13,149 bases of DNA from Pavlovales sp. CCMP2436 (Eukaryota > Haptophyta > Pavlovophyceae > Pavlovales). The notes below the pieces were generated by a model. The model did no database searches and had not been told where the DNA came from. It saw only the letters and a program-made list of their open reading frames with translations. Numbering within the stretch: the stretch's first letter is position 1; every line of letters begins with the position of its first letter. The stretch covers positions 270,350 through 283,498 of the forward strand of contig MU631398.1 in the NCBI GenBank assembly GCA_026770615.1, read 5' to 3'. Of the stretch, positions 1 to 7,861 are shown piece by piece. A program made the translations under genes and the position numbers.

Positions 1-8
1 GTGAGCAG

Positions 9-306
9 CAAGGTCTCGGCCGGGTATCATTCCCGGAGACCTGGCTGGGTATGCGGTACGCTGCCCGAGGCGCGCTGCAACGCGCGACCCCTCCTGTGCG
101 CGAGCCGCGCGCAGCGAGGCCCCGGGCAAGCTCGCCGCTTTCCGGATGTGTTGTGCCGCCGGCTGGTCCCGCGCGCATCAAGGTCCTGGGTAAGCTCGTC
201 GCTTCCCGGAGACCCGAGGCGTGCGGGGAACGCGCGCCCCTACCTGCGTGCGAGCCGCGCGCAGGAAGGTCCCGGACAAGCTCGTCGCTTACCGGAGACA
301 TGGCCA
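9..306. repeat. imperfect GC-rich tandem repeat region
   Basis: A phrase resembling aaggtcccgg-aagctcgtcgct-tcccggagac recurs in whole or part near 9, 115, 180 and 267. It is twice preceded by a gcgagccgcgcgcag block (about 103 and 252). The units are unequal, so this is a decayed tandem array. All three forward frames are largely open, as expected of GC-rich repetitive DNA, and none resembles a known protein. No gene is called in 1-422. Confidence 0.5.
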
Positions 307-422
307 CGACCCTCGTCGTCTTCCGTCGCCTGTGAGCGCCATCATGCACGGCCTCAGCTCGACGCGCGCTGATGGCGTGGGGGGTGTCAGGCTACGGATA
401 CAGCGTGGTGCTGGTCTGGCCG

Positions 423-546
423 GCCTTCAGTTACCTTCGTGTAAATGTAAGATTGTAGACCTACTTCGACCTGCTTCCCGAGGCTTGGGATCCGACTAGC
501 GCTGCAAGGACTAGTCGAGAGAAGGAACAGATCGGCAAACCCAACA
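423..546 (+). repeat. direct repeat, copy A
   Basis: This block matches 981-1088 closely over its whole length, from gccttcagttacc to atcggcaaacccaaca. Copy A carries about 16 extra bases (tagtcgagagaaggaa) before cagatcgg. It contains no coding sequence that I recognise. It could be one end of a mobile element or a dispersed repeat unit. Confidence 0.7.
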
Positions 547-980
547 AAAATACACCTAAAGGGCTATGGCTCAGGTCATCCCCCCCCAGCACACGACCAT
601 TCATAGCGATTTCCCAAAGCCAGTCACGAAACCTGGCTAGTTAATTTTTAAATATATACATCTGCAGTAGTTAGATTCGTATCTAACTTTTCAAAAAGCG
701 ACGCCAGCAATAAGTAACTTACCTCTTAAAATTACATACAAACCATTCATATTTAAATATATATTTAAAATTTACATACGGAAAACTCACATTAAAAAAA
801 GTTTTAGCGGGGCTGGTGAAAGATTTCAGCATGGCGGATCACCTTTTCAAAAAAGATCACCTTGTTAGTTACTGATTTATCAGTGTCTGGCCGCAGACAC
901 TGACTGGATTATCAATGGTTGATAACCAGTCCGGGCGCAAAGCCGGATTCAGACTGTTACGTCGGGATTTCGGGGCTCGT
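547..980. other. AT-rich spacer between direct repeats
   Basis: This stretch lies between direct repeats A and B and is much richer in A/T than the flanks, with ttaaata-type tracts around 640-800 and a C8 run at 580-587. No open reading frame of interest is present. The notable content is the hairpin cluster at 880-947. Confidence 0.5.
880..947. other. three abutting hairpins
   Basis: Stem 1 pairs 880-889 with 894-903 (10 perfect pairs, loop gccg). Stem 2 pairs 903-907 and 909-915 with 919-930 (12 pairs, one bulged A at 908, loop tgg). Stem 3 pairs 930-934 with 943-947 (5 pairs, loop gcgcaaag). Successive stems share or abut their boundary base. Whether this is a structured RNA, a protein-binding DNA element or a transposon end cannot be told from sequence alone. 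Confidence 0.55.
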
Positions 981-1088
981 GCCTTCAGTTACCTTCATGT
1001 AAATGTAAGATGTTAGACCTACTTCGACCTGCTTCCCGAGGCTCGGAATCCGACTAGCGCTGCAAGGACCAGATCGGCAAACCCAACA
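981..1088 (+). repeat. direct repeat, copy B
   Basis: Copy B is the partner of 423-546, with only scattered substitutions plus the missing ~16-base block. The two starts are 558 bases apart in the same orientation. The arrangement would suit two short long-terminal-repeat-like ends or a duplicated element, but no target-site duplication is obvious. Confidence 0.7.
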
Positions 1089-1629
1089 GCTTTCGAGCAT
1101 GACTGAGTGTTTCAAGCATGACTTTTTATTTGAGTGTTAATGTCTTTTGATTTGAATTGTCGTATGGGGCCCATTCCGACGACCGCGCTGCTTCCAATGT
1201 CACGAGCGCATGACGCACAAGTATGCACCCCCCCCCCGGAACGCGGCAGGGCAAGAAGCTATTGGAAAAGTCCGGGTATCGTGCTGACAACCCCACCTGG
1301 GACCTCTTTTCCGACGGTGATATCCCGTGTGATACTCGCGATGACCCCACCTCGGACCGTGCGGATCTTGGTGATAGACCCGGCCGGTGGGGTGGGCTAT
1401 AGCTAATTTATTATTCCTTATAATGAATTAAAGATTGTGATTTATAACTCACTTTAAGACTTGTGGGCGTTCACGCGACCTGAGTCCGCCACCCACCGTC
1501 CGCTGCCCCATTTTTCTTTTAGTTTCAAGTCGTACCATAGGTGGACCCGCCGCTGGTGCCGTGGCTGTTGCTGAAGCTGCTGAATATATATTTAATAATA
1601 TTTCTCCAAACGAATACGGAGCTGGCCCG
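1089..1629. other. spacer upstream of the FYVE/SYLF gene
   Basis: It holds a C10 run at 1228-1237 and then an AT-rich stretch (about 1400-1450 and 1580-1610). One plus-strand frame from about 1240 to the tag at about 1400 reads protein-like for roughly 50 codons (rich in Asp, with DNPTWDLFSDGD) but has no start codon. It could be a gene remnant or chance. No gene is called. Confidence 0.35.
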
Positions 1630-1733
1630 GTGAGTAACTTGGGTTCGTGCCGGCTTGCTGGCCCGAGCTCCTAGTCAGTTTATCTTTGTTCCTGGTCGTT
1701 CTCCCGGGCTGACTGGCCCGGGTCCTGTGGCAG
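1630..1733 (+). other. possible 5'UTR intron of the FYVE/SYLF gene
   Basis: A strong donor (GTGAGT at 1630) is followed by a ctgac branch-point-like motif near 1710 and a cag acceptor ending at 1733, giving a 104-nt intron of normal size for this window. It lies upstream of the preferred start at 2009. This is inference from splice signals only. Confidence 0.35.
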
Positions 1734-2008
1734 GCCCTGTGGCGCCCGCCTTGTAGCTTCGTTCCCAGGCCCACCAAAAAAAAGAGGTTTGGTTTGGAAC
1801 CTGATTGGCAGCCTGCGTGGCCACCGAGACCTGCTTGGCAACCTCACACCCTCCCGGCCCTCCCAGAAAATATTTTGATCGAGACCTTCGAGCTGCAACC
1901 TCACCCGACATCTCCTCCGGGCGCTCGGAAGCCGGGGTCCCGGACACCTCTCACACCAGCAACTTTCACCGACCGGCTTTGGGGGAGGCGAGGCCCGGGC
2001 GGAGGGAC

Positions 2009-3130
2009 ATGTCCTACTATGCGGAGCCCTCGGTCTCATACCCGAGCCCGGACGTGCAGACGCCCGACGTGCAGTACCCTGACGGCCAACCGGCCGCCCG
2101 CCTCGGCCTCGGCGAGCCCGAGTACGAGCCGTACCGCTCGACCGGTAGCGGGGCGCAGCAGCCACCGCTGCAGGGACTGATGGCCGCGCAGCTCGCCGCC
2201 AACACGGCCGGCGCCGTCGTGCCCGCCGTGCCGCCCGAGTGGGTGCCAGACCACCTCGTGGTGGGCTGCATGCGCTGCAGCCGCCACTTCACTTTGATAG
2301 TGCGCCGCCACCACTGCCGCATGTGCGGCCGAATCTATTGCGCGGACTGCTGCTCCAACTTCTCGCTGCTCCCGCGCCAGTTCAACCGCGCCGAGCCGCA
2401 GCGCTGCTGCTGCCGATGTTTCGAGGTGTTGCTGCCGATGCAGCGCCAGCTCATGCTGTCTGTGTCCAAGGCTGCACGCGACGGCGACTTCCGCCAGCCG
2501 ACGTTCAACGCGCCGACCACGCGTTCGATGAGAAAGGAAATTGGGAAGGCGGCCGCCACGCTGCAAGAGTTCGTGGGCATGCCGGACGCAGGGGTGCCCG
2601 CACGGCTGCTGCACGGCGCGAAGGGAGTGGCCTTCCTGACCATGCTCAAGGGCGGCTTCCTCTGGGCGGGCAAGATGGGCACGGGGCTCGTGATCGCGCG
2701 CAACGCGCAGACCGGCGGGTGGAGTGCGCCGTCGGCCATCGCGGCGCTGGGCTGCTCCTTCGGGCTGCAGGCGGGCGGCGAGCTCAACTCCGTGCTGCTC
2801 GTGCTCAACACGGACGCGGCGCTCGCGGCCTTCTCGGGCACCGGGCACGTGACCGTCGGCGCCGGCCTCTCCATCGCCGTGGGGCCGTGGGGGCGCAGCG
2901 TGGAGGCCGAGGCAGGCGGTGGCGACGGGGGACCTGTGGCGTGCTACTCCTACTGCTCCGCGAAGGGCGCATTCGCCGGGGTCGCGGTGGAAGGCACCGT
3001 GGTCTTCTGCCGGGCCGACCTCAACCAGCTCTTCTACGGGCGGCCCGTCTCGGCCAAGCAGCTGCTGTCCGGGCAGATCCCGCCGCCGCGCGCGGCCGGG
3101 CCCCTTTATAGTATATTAAACACATATTAA
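2009..3130 (+). CDS. FYVE zinc finger + SYLF domain protein (CFS1-like architecture)
   Basis: This endosomal adaptor type is expected to bind phosphatidylinositol 3-phosphate through FYVE and actin or membranes through SYLF (Ysc84/SH3YL1 family). The preferred start at 2009 gives 373 residues; an upstream in-frame extension to 1805 looks non-coding. Residues 1-75 are Pro/Tyr-rich and low in complexity, with short DVQ-PD repeats. FYVE spans about 78-139: WVPD at 78-81, RRHHCR at 99-104, and CxxC pairs beginning with C87/C90 and ending in a C-rich QRCCCRCF. SYLF runs from about 175 to 370 and is complete by length, with the Gly-rich core KGVAFLTMLKGGFLWAGKMG and the terminal FYGRPVSAKQLLSGQIPPP. 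FYVE-SYLF fusion is the architecture of plant CFS1, which works in ESCRT-linked autophagic and endosomal traffic; transferring that role is inference. The last seven codons switch abruptly to AT-rich use, and the true C-terminus may lie downstream (see 3111-3389). Confidence 0.9.
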   Translation: MSYYAEPSVSYPSPDVQTPDVQYPDGQPAARLGLGEPEYEPYRSTGSGAQQPPLQGLMAAQLAANTAGAVVPAVPPEWVPDHLVVGCMRCSRHFTLIVRRHHCRMCGRIYCADCCSNFSLLPRQFNRAEPQRCCCRCFEVLLPMQRQLMLSVSKAARDGDFRQPTFNAPTTRSMRKEIGKAAATLQEFVGMPDAGVPARLLHGAKGVAFLTMLKGGFLWAGKMGTGLVIARNAQTGGWSAPSAIAALGCSFGLQAGGELNSVLLVLNTDAALAAFSGTGHVTVGAGLSIAVGPWGRSVEAEAGGGDGGPVACYSYCSAKGAFAGVAVEGTVVFCRADLNQLFYGRPVSAKQLLSGQIPPPRAAGPLYSILNTY

Positions 3131-3162
3131 TATGTATTTATGTGCTACAAGGGACGACCAAG
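3111..3162 (+). other. candidate AT-rich intron or insertion near the 3' end of the FYVE/SYLF gene
   Basis: The GC-rich coding sequence is interrupted by about 50 bases of A/T-rich DNA beginning gtatat. Reading 3111-3162 as a phase-1 GT-AG intron (52 nt) joins the SYLF end (PLY) to a downstream frame with very high third-position GC. A GC-AG alternative (3100-3151) also keeps that frame but removes the conserved-looking PLY. If there is no splicing, the protein stops at 3130. Confidence 0.45.
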
Positions 3163-3389
3163 AGAACTACCAGCGCAACTTCGAGGCGTCGGGCCGCGAC
3201 TGCGCCGGCCCTCCGCTCTGCGCACGCGAGACCGGCGAGCTGGGCCTCTGCTCCCGACGGCACGGTCTAGCGAGAAGGACGCAGAAGGGACCATCATGCG
3301 CTCCTGAGGCCCTCACAAAACCTGCTCTCGCTCCCGCGCTGTGGGCAAAACAGTGGACAGGCTACAGAATGGCTGCAGATTCACCTTAA
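3163..3389 (+). CDS. possible C-terminal exon of the FYVE/SYLF gene
   Basis: The frame in phase with codons starting at 3153 and 3165 begins NYQRNFEASGRD and is open to the tga at 3387-3389. For its first 30-odd codons nearly every third base is G or C, like the FYVE/SYLF exon upstream and unlike the other two frames here. This supports former or present coding status. The later part (after about 3280) is less convincing, so the real end may differ. No domain is recognisable. With the 3111-3162 intron the whole protein would be 442 residues from the 2009 start. The alternative is a decayed former C-terminus, cut off by a small AT-rich insertion. Confidence 0.4.
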
Positions 3390-3898
3390 TGGCGAGCCAG
3401 GGCCGAGCTGCATGTGGGAAGGGCAGGCGCCCAGCGCGCGTTAGACTATAAGACTAACGGTTTAAAATAATTCGCCTTAATTAACTAAAAGTAAATAAGA
3501 ATATCTAAATTTCTTTTACTAAAGCTTCACAGCTTTACTACTGTAGTTACTACTTCACATCATGAAACCCGAATTTTGAAACCCAAATTTTGACGGTGTC
3601 TTAGAACGCCTGCATCGTCGGGAGACGGCCGACGGGCGACGCGGGCCGGCGGACGGTCACCTGTCTGTGCAAACTTGAACTTGAATAGAGCTGCGCAGCC
3701 TCAAACTTCTTCCTCTTTCGAATTCGAACTACGACCAGCAAGTGCAACCTTGTAACTAGTTTACGCATATAAAAGAGGATCTTGAATAATTTAGAAAATT
3801 GTACTTACGTACATCGCGGTAAACGCTTTATTTGACGAAATTAAGGTTGAACTGCGCCTCCATGGACCACGTATGAGTCACTCTACCCGAGCTGGTCC
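3390..3898. other. intergenic spacer between convergent genes
   Basis: This is the spacer between the convergent 3' ends of the FYVE/SYLF gene (+) and CCDC130 (-), AT-rich from about 3450 to 3560 and 3770 to 3840. It contains a small tandem duplication near 3564-3592 (gaaacccgaatttt, gaaacccaaatttt). I see no gene, RNA gene or clear polyadenylation signal that I would defend. Confidence 0.5.
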
Positions 3899-4840
3899 TC
3901 ATCGGGAGCGCGCAGGCCCTGTCTTGCTCTGCACGCCCACCGCCAGTGCCTTGCGCTGCTGATGCAGAAGCCGAAGCCGCCGCTCCACCTCCGACTCGCG
4001 CTTGCCGCCATGCACCTGCGCCCCTGAGTTCGGGTGCGCACGCGCCGGCGTGCCGTCGAAGATGCCTCCGAGCCAGGGCCGCTTAGTCCCGGGCACCGCC
4101 TTGGCCTGCTTGCCGCGGTTGAGCACAGCACGCTCGTCTGCGGCGGAGAGCTTGAGCAGGGAGTCGACCACGCCGATGCCGCGGGCCTGAAGCTTGAGCT
4201 GCTCGCTGCGGCTCTCCTTTTTGTCTTCGCGCAGCCGCTTGCGCAACTGCGAAGAGAGATCGTAGTCGTTGCCCGAGCCCCAGCGCTCCTCGCGGTTGTC
4301 GGTCAAGCTGGTCAGCCAGTGCTTACGCGCCGTCGCCGTCGCCTCGGCGTGTGTGCGGTGCTCGAGCGCGGCGAAGGGGTCGGCGGCGCGCTTGGCCTTG
4401 TCGTCCGCCGTGTCGATTCGCTCGACCTCCGCGTCCGCTTCCGTGTAGTTCTCCTCCTTGCGCCGCGCACCCTCGGTGACCTCGAAGTCGCCGATCTGTG
4501 GGTTGGTGCGGATCTCAATCGTACAGGGGCAGTTGGTGCACTTCATGCTGAAGGCCCAAATGGGTGTCGAGAGGTAGTTGCCCGCGCGCTTCTTGTCTGC
4601 GTTGAACCGCACGCCCTTGGCGATATGCATGTTGCAGCCGCCGCACCAGATGTCGAACGGCACCTCGAAGCGCGTCACGAGGATGCCCTCGGTGTGCAGC
4701 TTCTTGGCGCGCTCACGCAGCGGGTGCGCCTGCCACTTGCTCTTGCCGCGCGCCTGGAAGGCATCGCGCCCCTCAACCGCCGGGTCCCAGTCGGGCGGTT
4801 GGTAGAAGCCGTCTGCGCACGCGGCGGCGAGCGAGGACAT
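3899..4840 (-). CDS. CCDC130/YJU2B (Saf4, CWC16-family) splicing factor
   Basis: This nuclear, spliceosome-associated protein belongs to the Yju2/CCDC94/CCDC130 family; relatives act around the catalytic steps of pre-mRNA splicing. The intronless 313-residue reading frame starts MSSLAAACADGFYQPPDW, the opening typical of plant and algal CCDC130 proteins, which supports the start at 4840. The conserved core covers about residues 38-130: HPLRERAKKLHTEGILVTRF, then two zinc-ligand CxxC pairs (C66/C69 and C101/C104), GVRFNADKKRAGNYLSTPIW between them, and GARRKEENY after. The N-terminal spacing and the LRERAKKL segment fit CCDC130 rather than YJU2/CCDC94. The C-terminal third is charged and basic (LRKRLREDKKESR near 208-220), as expected for a disordered tail. 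The stop lies about 500 bp from the convergent FYVE/SYLF gene. No breaks are seen. Confidence 0.95.
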   Translation of the reverse strand: MSSLAAACADGFYQPPDWDPAVEGRDAFQARGKSKWQAHPLRERAKKLHTEGILVTRFEVPFDIWCGGCNMHIAKGVRFNADKKRAGNYLSTPIWAFSMKCTNCPCTIEIRTNPQIGDFEVTEGARRKEENYTEADAEVERIDTADDKAKRAADPFAALEHRTHAEATATARKHWLTSLTDNREERWGSGNDYDLSSQLRKRLREDKKESRSEQLKLQARGIGVVDSLLKLSAADERAVLNRGKQAKAVPGTKRPWLGGIFDGTPARAHPNSGAQVHGGKRESEVERRLRLLHQQRKALAVGVQSKTGPARSR

Positions 4841-5888
4841 TTACGCGAGGCCGGTGAGCGCGGAGGCCGAAGGGCGCGGATGGTCAGGCGCGGCGAGTGC
4901 AGATGCCGGTGAGCACGGAGGGTCAGGTGGGCGGTCAGGCGCGAGGTCGAGAGAGGCTCGACGAGGGCGGTGAGAGGTCTGAGGCTTCCGCCAGCGATTT
5001 TCTAACATTCAGGGAGGGTGAACCGATTTTTTTTCGGTTGTGCTGTCGCAAAAGATGCCCTCCGGGGGCCCTCCGAGTTGGCGGGAGGCAAGCGCTGGAA
5101 CTGTCACGCTAGAACGGTCGGCCTACGCAGCGCGTCGTGAGCGTCGCCCGTACGGGCCGTACGGGGCAGGTCCGCCTCGTGATCGACGAGGTCCGAGCTG
5201 TGCACGACGTCGCACGCGCGCTAGCGAGTCGCGGCCGCCTCTCCGCGCCGCCGCGGCCGACGGGCGGCGAGCACAAGCTTGTCACTTATTGGCCTAAGGA
5301 CGTGCACACACCTCGCAGAGCAAGGCGAGCGAGATCGGGAAACAAAAAAATTGCCATCGCCGGCTTCGCGCGAGCTCTTAAACAAGCCATCGTGCGCGGA
5401 CGGACATCGCCGCCAGCCCGAGTTCGAGCTCTGTAGACAACGCGACCACTGACCCGCACTGTGATTCAGTCGACCCATGGCAAAATCGTTTTAATTTTTT
5501 TTTCTGATTTGTGAACAAAGGCAACCTCTAATCGGTTCAAAAGTTGCATCGTGGACCGAGCTGCGAGGCAAGCGCGCGGGACCCTGCTCGCCGCCGCATC
5601 CCCTCGCCGCAGACCCTTGCTGCGCACACGCGCTTGCCTTTGTGCGTTTTCCTGTGTGACTGCGGATGCGAGTGATACGCGCGTCATTTTGTGACCCCCC
5701 CCCCACCCCCCCTCCCCCCCCCTTGTCCGTCCGTCTGTGTGTGTGTGTATGTGTGAGGGGGGGGAGGGGGGGGGAGGTACACTATCCCCTTTGCAAATCA
5801 CGTTGTACAGCAGTTAAAAAACGTGCCAGATGTGGTGTATGTACCCACCCCTTGATGGAACAGGGATGGAACCGTAACAAGATTGAAG
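4841..5888. promoter_or_regulatory. divergent intergenic region between CCDC130 and the PDZ gene
   Basis: About 1 kb separates the two divergently transcribed starts, so it should hold both promoters, though I can point to no definite core promoter motif. Visible content: small repeats of ggtcaggcgcg and ccggtgagc (4855-4950), a 6-bp hairpin around a T-run near 5021-5039 (aaccga...tcggtt), cgtacgg repeats near 5148-5167, and the C/G tract at 5695-5777. GC-rich open frames across 5137-5436 on both strands have no recognisable protein. Confidence 0.4.
5695..5777. repeat. C-tract / GT repeat / G-tract block
   Basis: C10-A-C7-T-C9 (5695-5722) is followed by a gtgtgt-rich stretch (about 5735-5755) and then G8-A-G9-A-GG (5757-5777). 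The C and G arms are complementary and could fold back on themselves, and each strand has a G-quadruplex-capable arm. It lies about 110-190 bp upstream of the PDZ gene start. Confidence 0.85.
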
Positions 5889-6340
5889 ATGGAGATTCGG
5901 AGAGCAATTCCGCCGTTGTCGGCTGAGACGATGAGCGCCGAGGAGCGGAGGGAAGCCTACCCGCTGCCCGCTGGGCTGATCACCGTATGGGTCAACCAGG
6001 CGACGACAGGCTACGGGATCTACTTCAAGAATGTGCGCGCACTGCTGCTCTGGGCAGGAGCGTGCGCGCTCTATCCTCCCCCGCGCGCCCAGCTGACTGC
6101 GCTCTCTCCCTCGCTCTCGCGCCTTCTCCCGCTCGCGCGTAGCTTCCGTCTGGCGAAGGGATGATCGTCTCGAAGATCGACCCGAACAGCGAGGCAAATA
6201 AGTCGGGCGTGCAGGTTGGCGACCATCTTGTGATTGTGAACGACCAGGATATCCGCTTCCAGCCCTACCAGGACACGCTCGAGCTTGTCCGTAAGCTGCA
6301 AAGCTGTAAGATGACCTTCATCCCAGGCACAGCATTCTGA
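5889..6340 (+). CDS. small stand-alone PDZ-domain protein, two exons
   Basis: PDZ domains bind C-terminal tails of partner proteins; here the domain makes up most of a 113-residue protein, so an adaptor role is likely but the partner is unknown. Exon 1 is 5889-6032 and exon 2 is 6143-6340, joined in phase 0 across a GT-AG intron. The join restores a PDZ fold: ITVWVNQATTGYGIYFKN with the GYGI carboxylate-binding loop (residues 41-44), then LPSGEGMIVSKIDPNSEANK, then SGVQVGDHLVIVNDQDI, and a final helix and strand ending in MTFIPGTAF. Without splicing, exon 1 runs into a stop at 6162-6164 and the domain is cut in half. The start is the first in-frame ATG after the upstream stop at 5853; ATG 5931 (MSAEERREAYP) is a credible alternative. 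A further upstream exon cannot be excluded. Confidence 0.85.
6033..6142 (+). other. intron of the PDZ gene
   Basis: This 110-nt intron starts gtgcgc and ends cgcgtag. It has a ctgac branch-point-like motif near 6094 and a long pyrimidine-rich stretch (about 6102-6132) before the acceptor. Its removal joins the two halves of the PDZ domain in frame. Confidence 0.8.
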
Positions 6341-7350
6341 GTCTGAACGCGGCATACCGGCAAATGTCTGTACATTGCCGCCTCGGCCGTCGCCGTCGGC
6401 ATACAGCTGGCAGTTGGGGCAACGTGGGTATTACGATGCCATTACGATGCACCATGCAAAATGCGATATCGGCGGTGCCCGGGCTGCGGGTGACCTACCG
6501 ACCCCTCCCATCGACGAAGGCCGGCTGAGGGGGCACACTGGCATTTGTGACAAGTTAGTTATACATATTAGTCGCAAAGGCCACGGGCAGCGTACAGCCG
6601 GAGCCCTGGGCCTGGGGAGTGGCCGGTTCGACTACATGGGCTGGCCTGGTACTTTTCTTCTACCATGGGTACGAAGCGCACCGCGAAGGGTCCGCGGCAT
6701 ATGTTAGACAGTCAGAGGAACTCCACCGGAGGCGACACATTTTTAGGGCCTTTTTTGGCGCATTTCGGCCGTATCCACCGCATCCCAACCCACACTGGGG
6801 CCCAGGAGCGGGGGCTCCGCCCCCGCCCTCCCGCCGCCCCTGCCCACACTGAACCCCTACACTGGAGTGGGGGCTGCACCCCCACCCTCACACTGGTGCT
6901 GGGCTGCTGGTTCCGGTCGGCACTATAACTTGCTAGGCCGACGTCACTGTGTATAGTACATATTGCCAAACGCCCAAGAACAAGACTAGAAGCGGCAGCA
7001 CGCAGGCCCGCAGCCTCCCGCAGCACATCCAGGAGGAGTTGGGGCTACATAAGTAGACCGGATATTGTAGGCAACCCTAGAGGGGATAGCTGGCAATAAG
7101 AACGGTGAATTTTAGGCTTAGGCTCGGTTTCTTAGCAAAATATATACGAACAATGGTTAAATTTTGCTTAAATTACGATTTAAGGGAACACAAAACGAGG
7201 CTCATTCTCTTAACGTTACGCTTCCTTATTGCCCGCGATCCCCTGTATGGGTAACGACCTTGACTACAAACATATTAGGAACGTGTGGCCAATCGAAGCG
7301 CAAGCAAAGTAACTTGAAACGTACCGCCAGCCCGAACCCCCCTACATTAA
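6341..7350. other. spacer with a probable dispersed repeat
   Basis: No gene is called between the PDZ stop and the first mobile element. A minus-strand frame (7026 down to 6568) is protein-like in places (PKCAKKGPKNVSPPVEFL, ICRGPFAVRFVPMVEEKYQ) but is broken by a tga at 6712-6714. It could be a decayed mobile-element gene or a dispersed repeat. Two GC hairpins lie within it. From about 7080 to 7350 the DNA becomes AT-rich and shows nothing further. Confidence 0.35.
6808..6885. repeat. pair of GC-rich hairpins among cacactg repeats
   Basis: Hairpin 1 pairs 6808-6815 (gcgggggc) with 6819-6826 around the loop tcc. Hairpin 2 pairs 6867-6873 (gtggggg) with 6879-6885 (cccccac) around the loop ctgca. 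Short cacactg motifs recur at about 6791, 6844 and 6890, with a related ctacactgg at 6858. This suggests repeated units of a palindromic repeat. Such loops can act as terminators or replication barriers, but no role is shown. Confidence 0.7.
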
Positions 7351-7404
7351 TATATATGTAGCGGCTCAGCATGGTTCAACAGGTGTTGTTCACTCACTGA
7401 CTTG
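7351..7404 (+). repeat. left terminal inverted repeat of element 1
   Basis: This arm is complementary to 8266-8319. It differs at about four positions, two of them in the outer tatatatg / tatataca part. The same sequence family marks the ends of the neighbouring elements. Confidence 0.8.
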
Positions 7405-7520
7405 GTCGACGTCAGACGTTAGTCCTGGCAGCAGGGATGGTGGTGGTAGAGGTGAGGTTGGTGGTGAACTCATGGCAAGTGCCACAGGTTCCCCCCCCCT
7501 CCCCCTCCCCACACACACAA

Positions 7521-7861
7521 CAAAGTACGGGCAGCCACACTTCAGACCATATTAGGCAGCATGGATGAATGTTGAGCATGCTCCAACGCATTGCCACGTG
7601 CGTAGGCAAGGATGTGGTGAGCTGATTGTCAGGAGATTGGAGCAGGGGCAAGTCCATAACTTCATCGCTATCTACCGTGCTGAACCACTGAACGGCCTCT
7701 CACCAAAGAGCGAAAACAGTAATGGGTGGACAGTTCAACCTGAAGCTAACCCAAAATCCTTACCTGAGCTTATCACGGAGTCGCAAAACGGAGGAAGGAA
7801 GGTATGCGTAGTCTCCATCGATGCGAAGGCAAGACACACTTTGAAGCAACAGATGACTTAG
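7521..7861 (+). pseudogene. broken OTU-like protein fragment in element 1
   Basis: The plus-strand reading GSHTSDH...MLQRIATCVGKDVV, then in another frame VRRLEQGQVHNFIAIY...LPELITESQNGGRKVCVVS, aligns with the minus-strand protein at 11280-11864 (YGQPYSVDG, MLHSIATSIGMDVI, KRLDNGRVAGFIAIY, LSELITASRSGGRRVCVIS). It lacks everything upstream of that point, including the GDGNC active-site segment. It has an in-frame tga near 7566 and a frameshift near 7615-7622, so it cannot make the full protein. The final part, open to the stop at 7859-7861, is the best preserved. It shows that the OTU-like gene was carried by the terminal-inverted-repeat element. Function is lost in this copy. Confidence 0.7.

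Noticed and set aside
1..372. 123-residue open frame from a gtg at the window start
   Set aside because: All frames are open in this GC-rich repeat, the peptide repeats follow the DNA repeats, and no domain is recognisable.
871..903. Hammerhead ribozyme core near ctgat
   Set aside because: The conserved ctgatga and gaaa core strings are absent; only simple hairpins are present.
1134..1406. Open frame of 90 residues (plus) and its 74-residue antisense
   Set aside because: No recognisable domain; it starts with a non-ATG codon inside AT-rich DNA and runs through a C10 tract. Kept only as possible remnant in the spacer note.
2036..3111. Long open frames on the minus strand and in frame 1 over the FYVE/SYLF exon
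   Set aside because: They are shadows caused by the GC-rich third positions of the true plus-strand frame, which carries the FYVE and SYLF motifs.
4034..4912. 292-residue plus-strand open frame opposite CCDC130
   Set aside because: Antisense shadow of the well-supported CCDC130 gene; Leu/Val/Arg-rich with no domain.
5137..5436. 99-residue open frame in the divergent promoter region
   Set aside because: It starts with gtg, matches no family and its codon pattern does not differ from that of the opposite strand.
6615..6640. tRNA-like T-loop (ggttcgac)
   Set aside because: No acceptor, D or anticodon arms can be folded around it.
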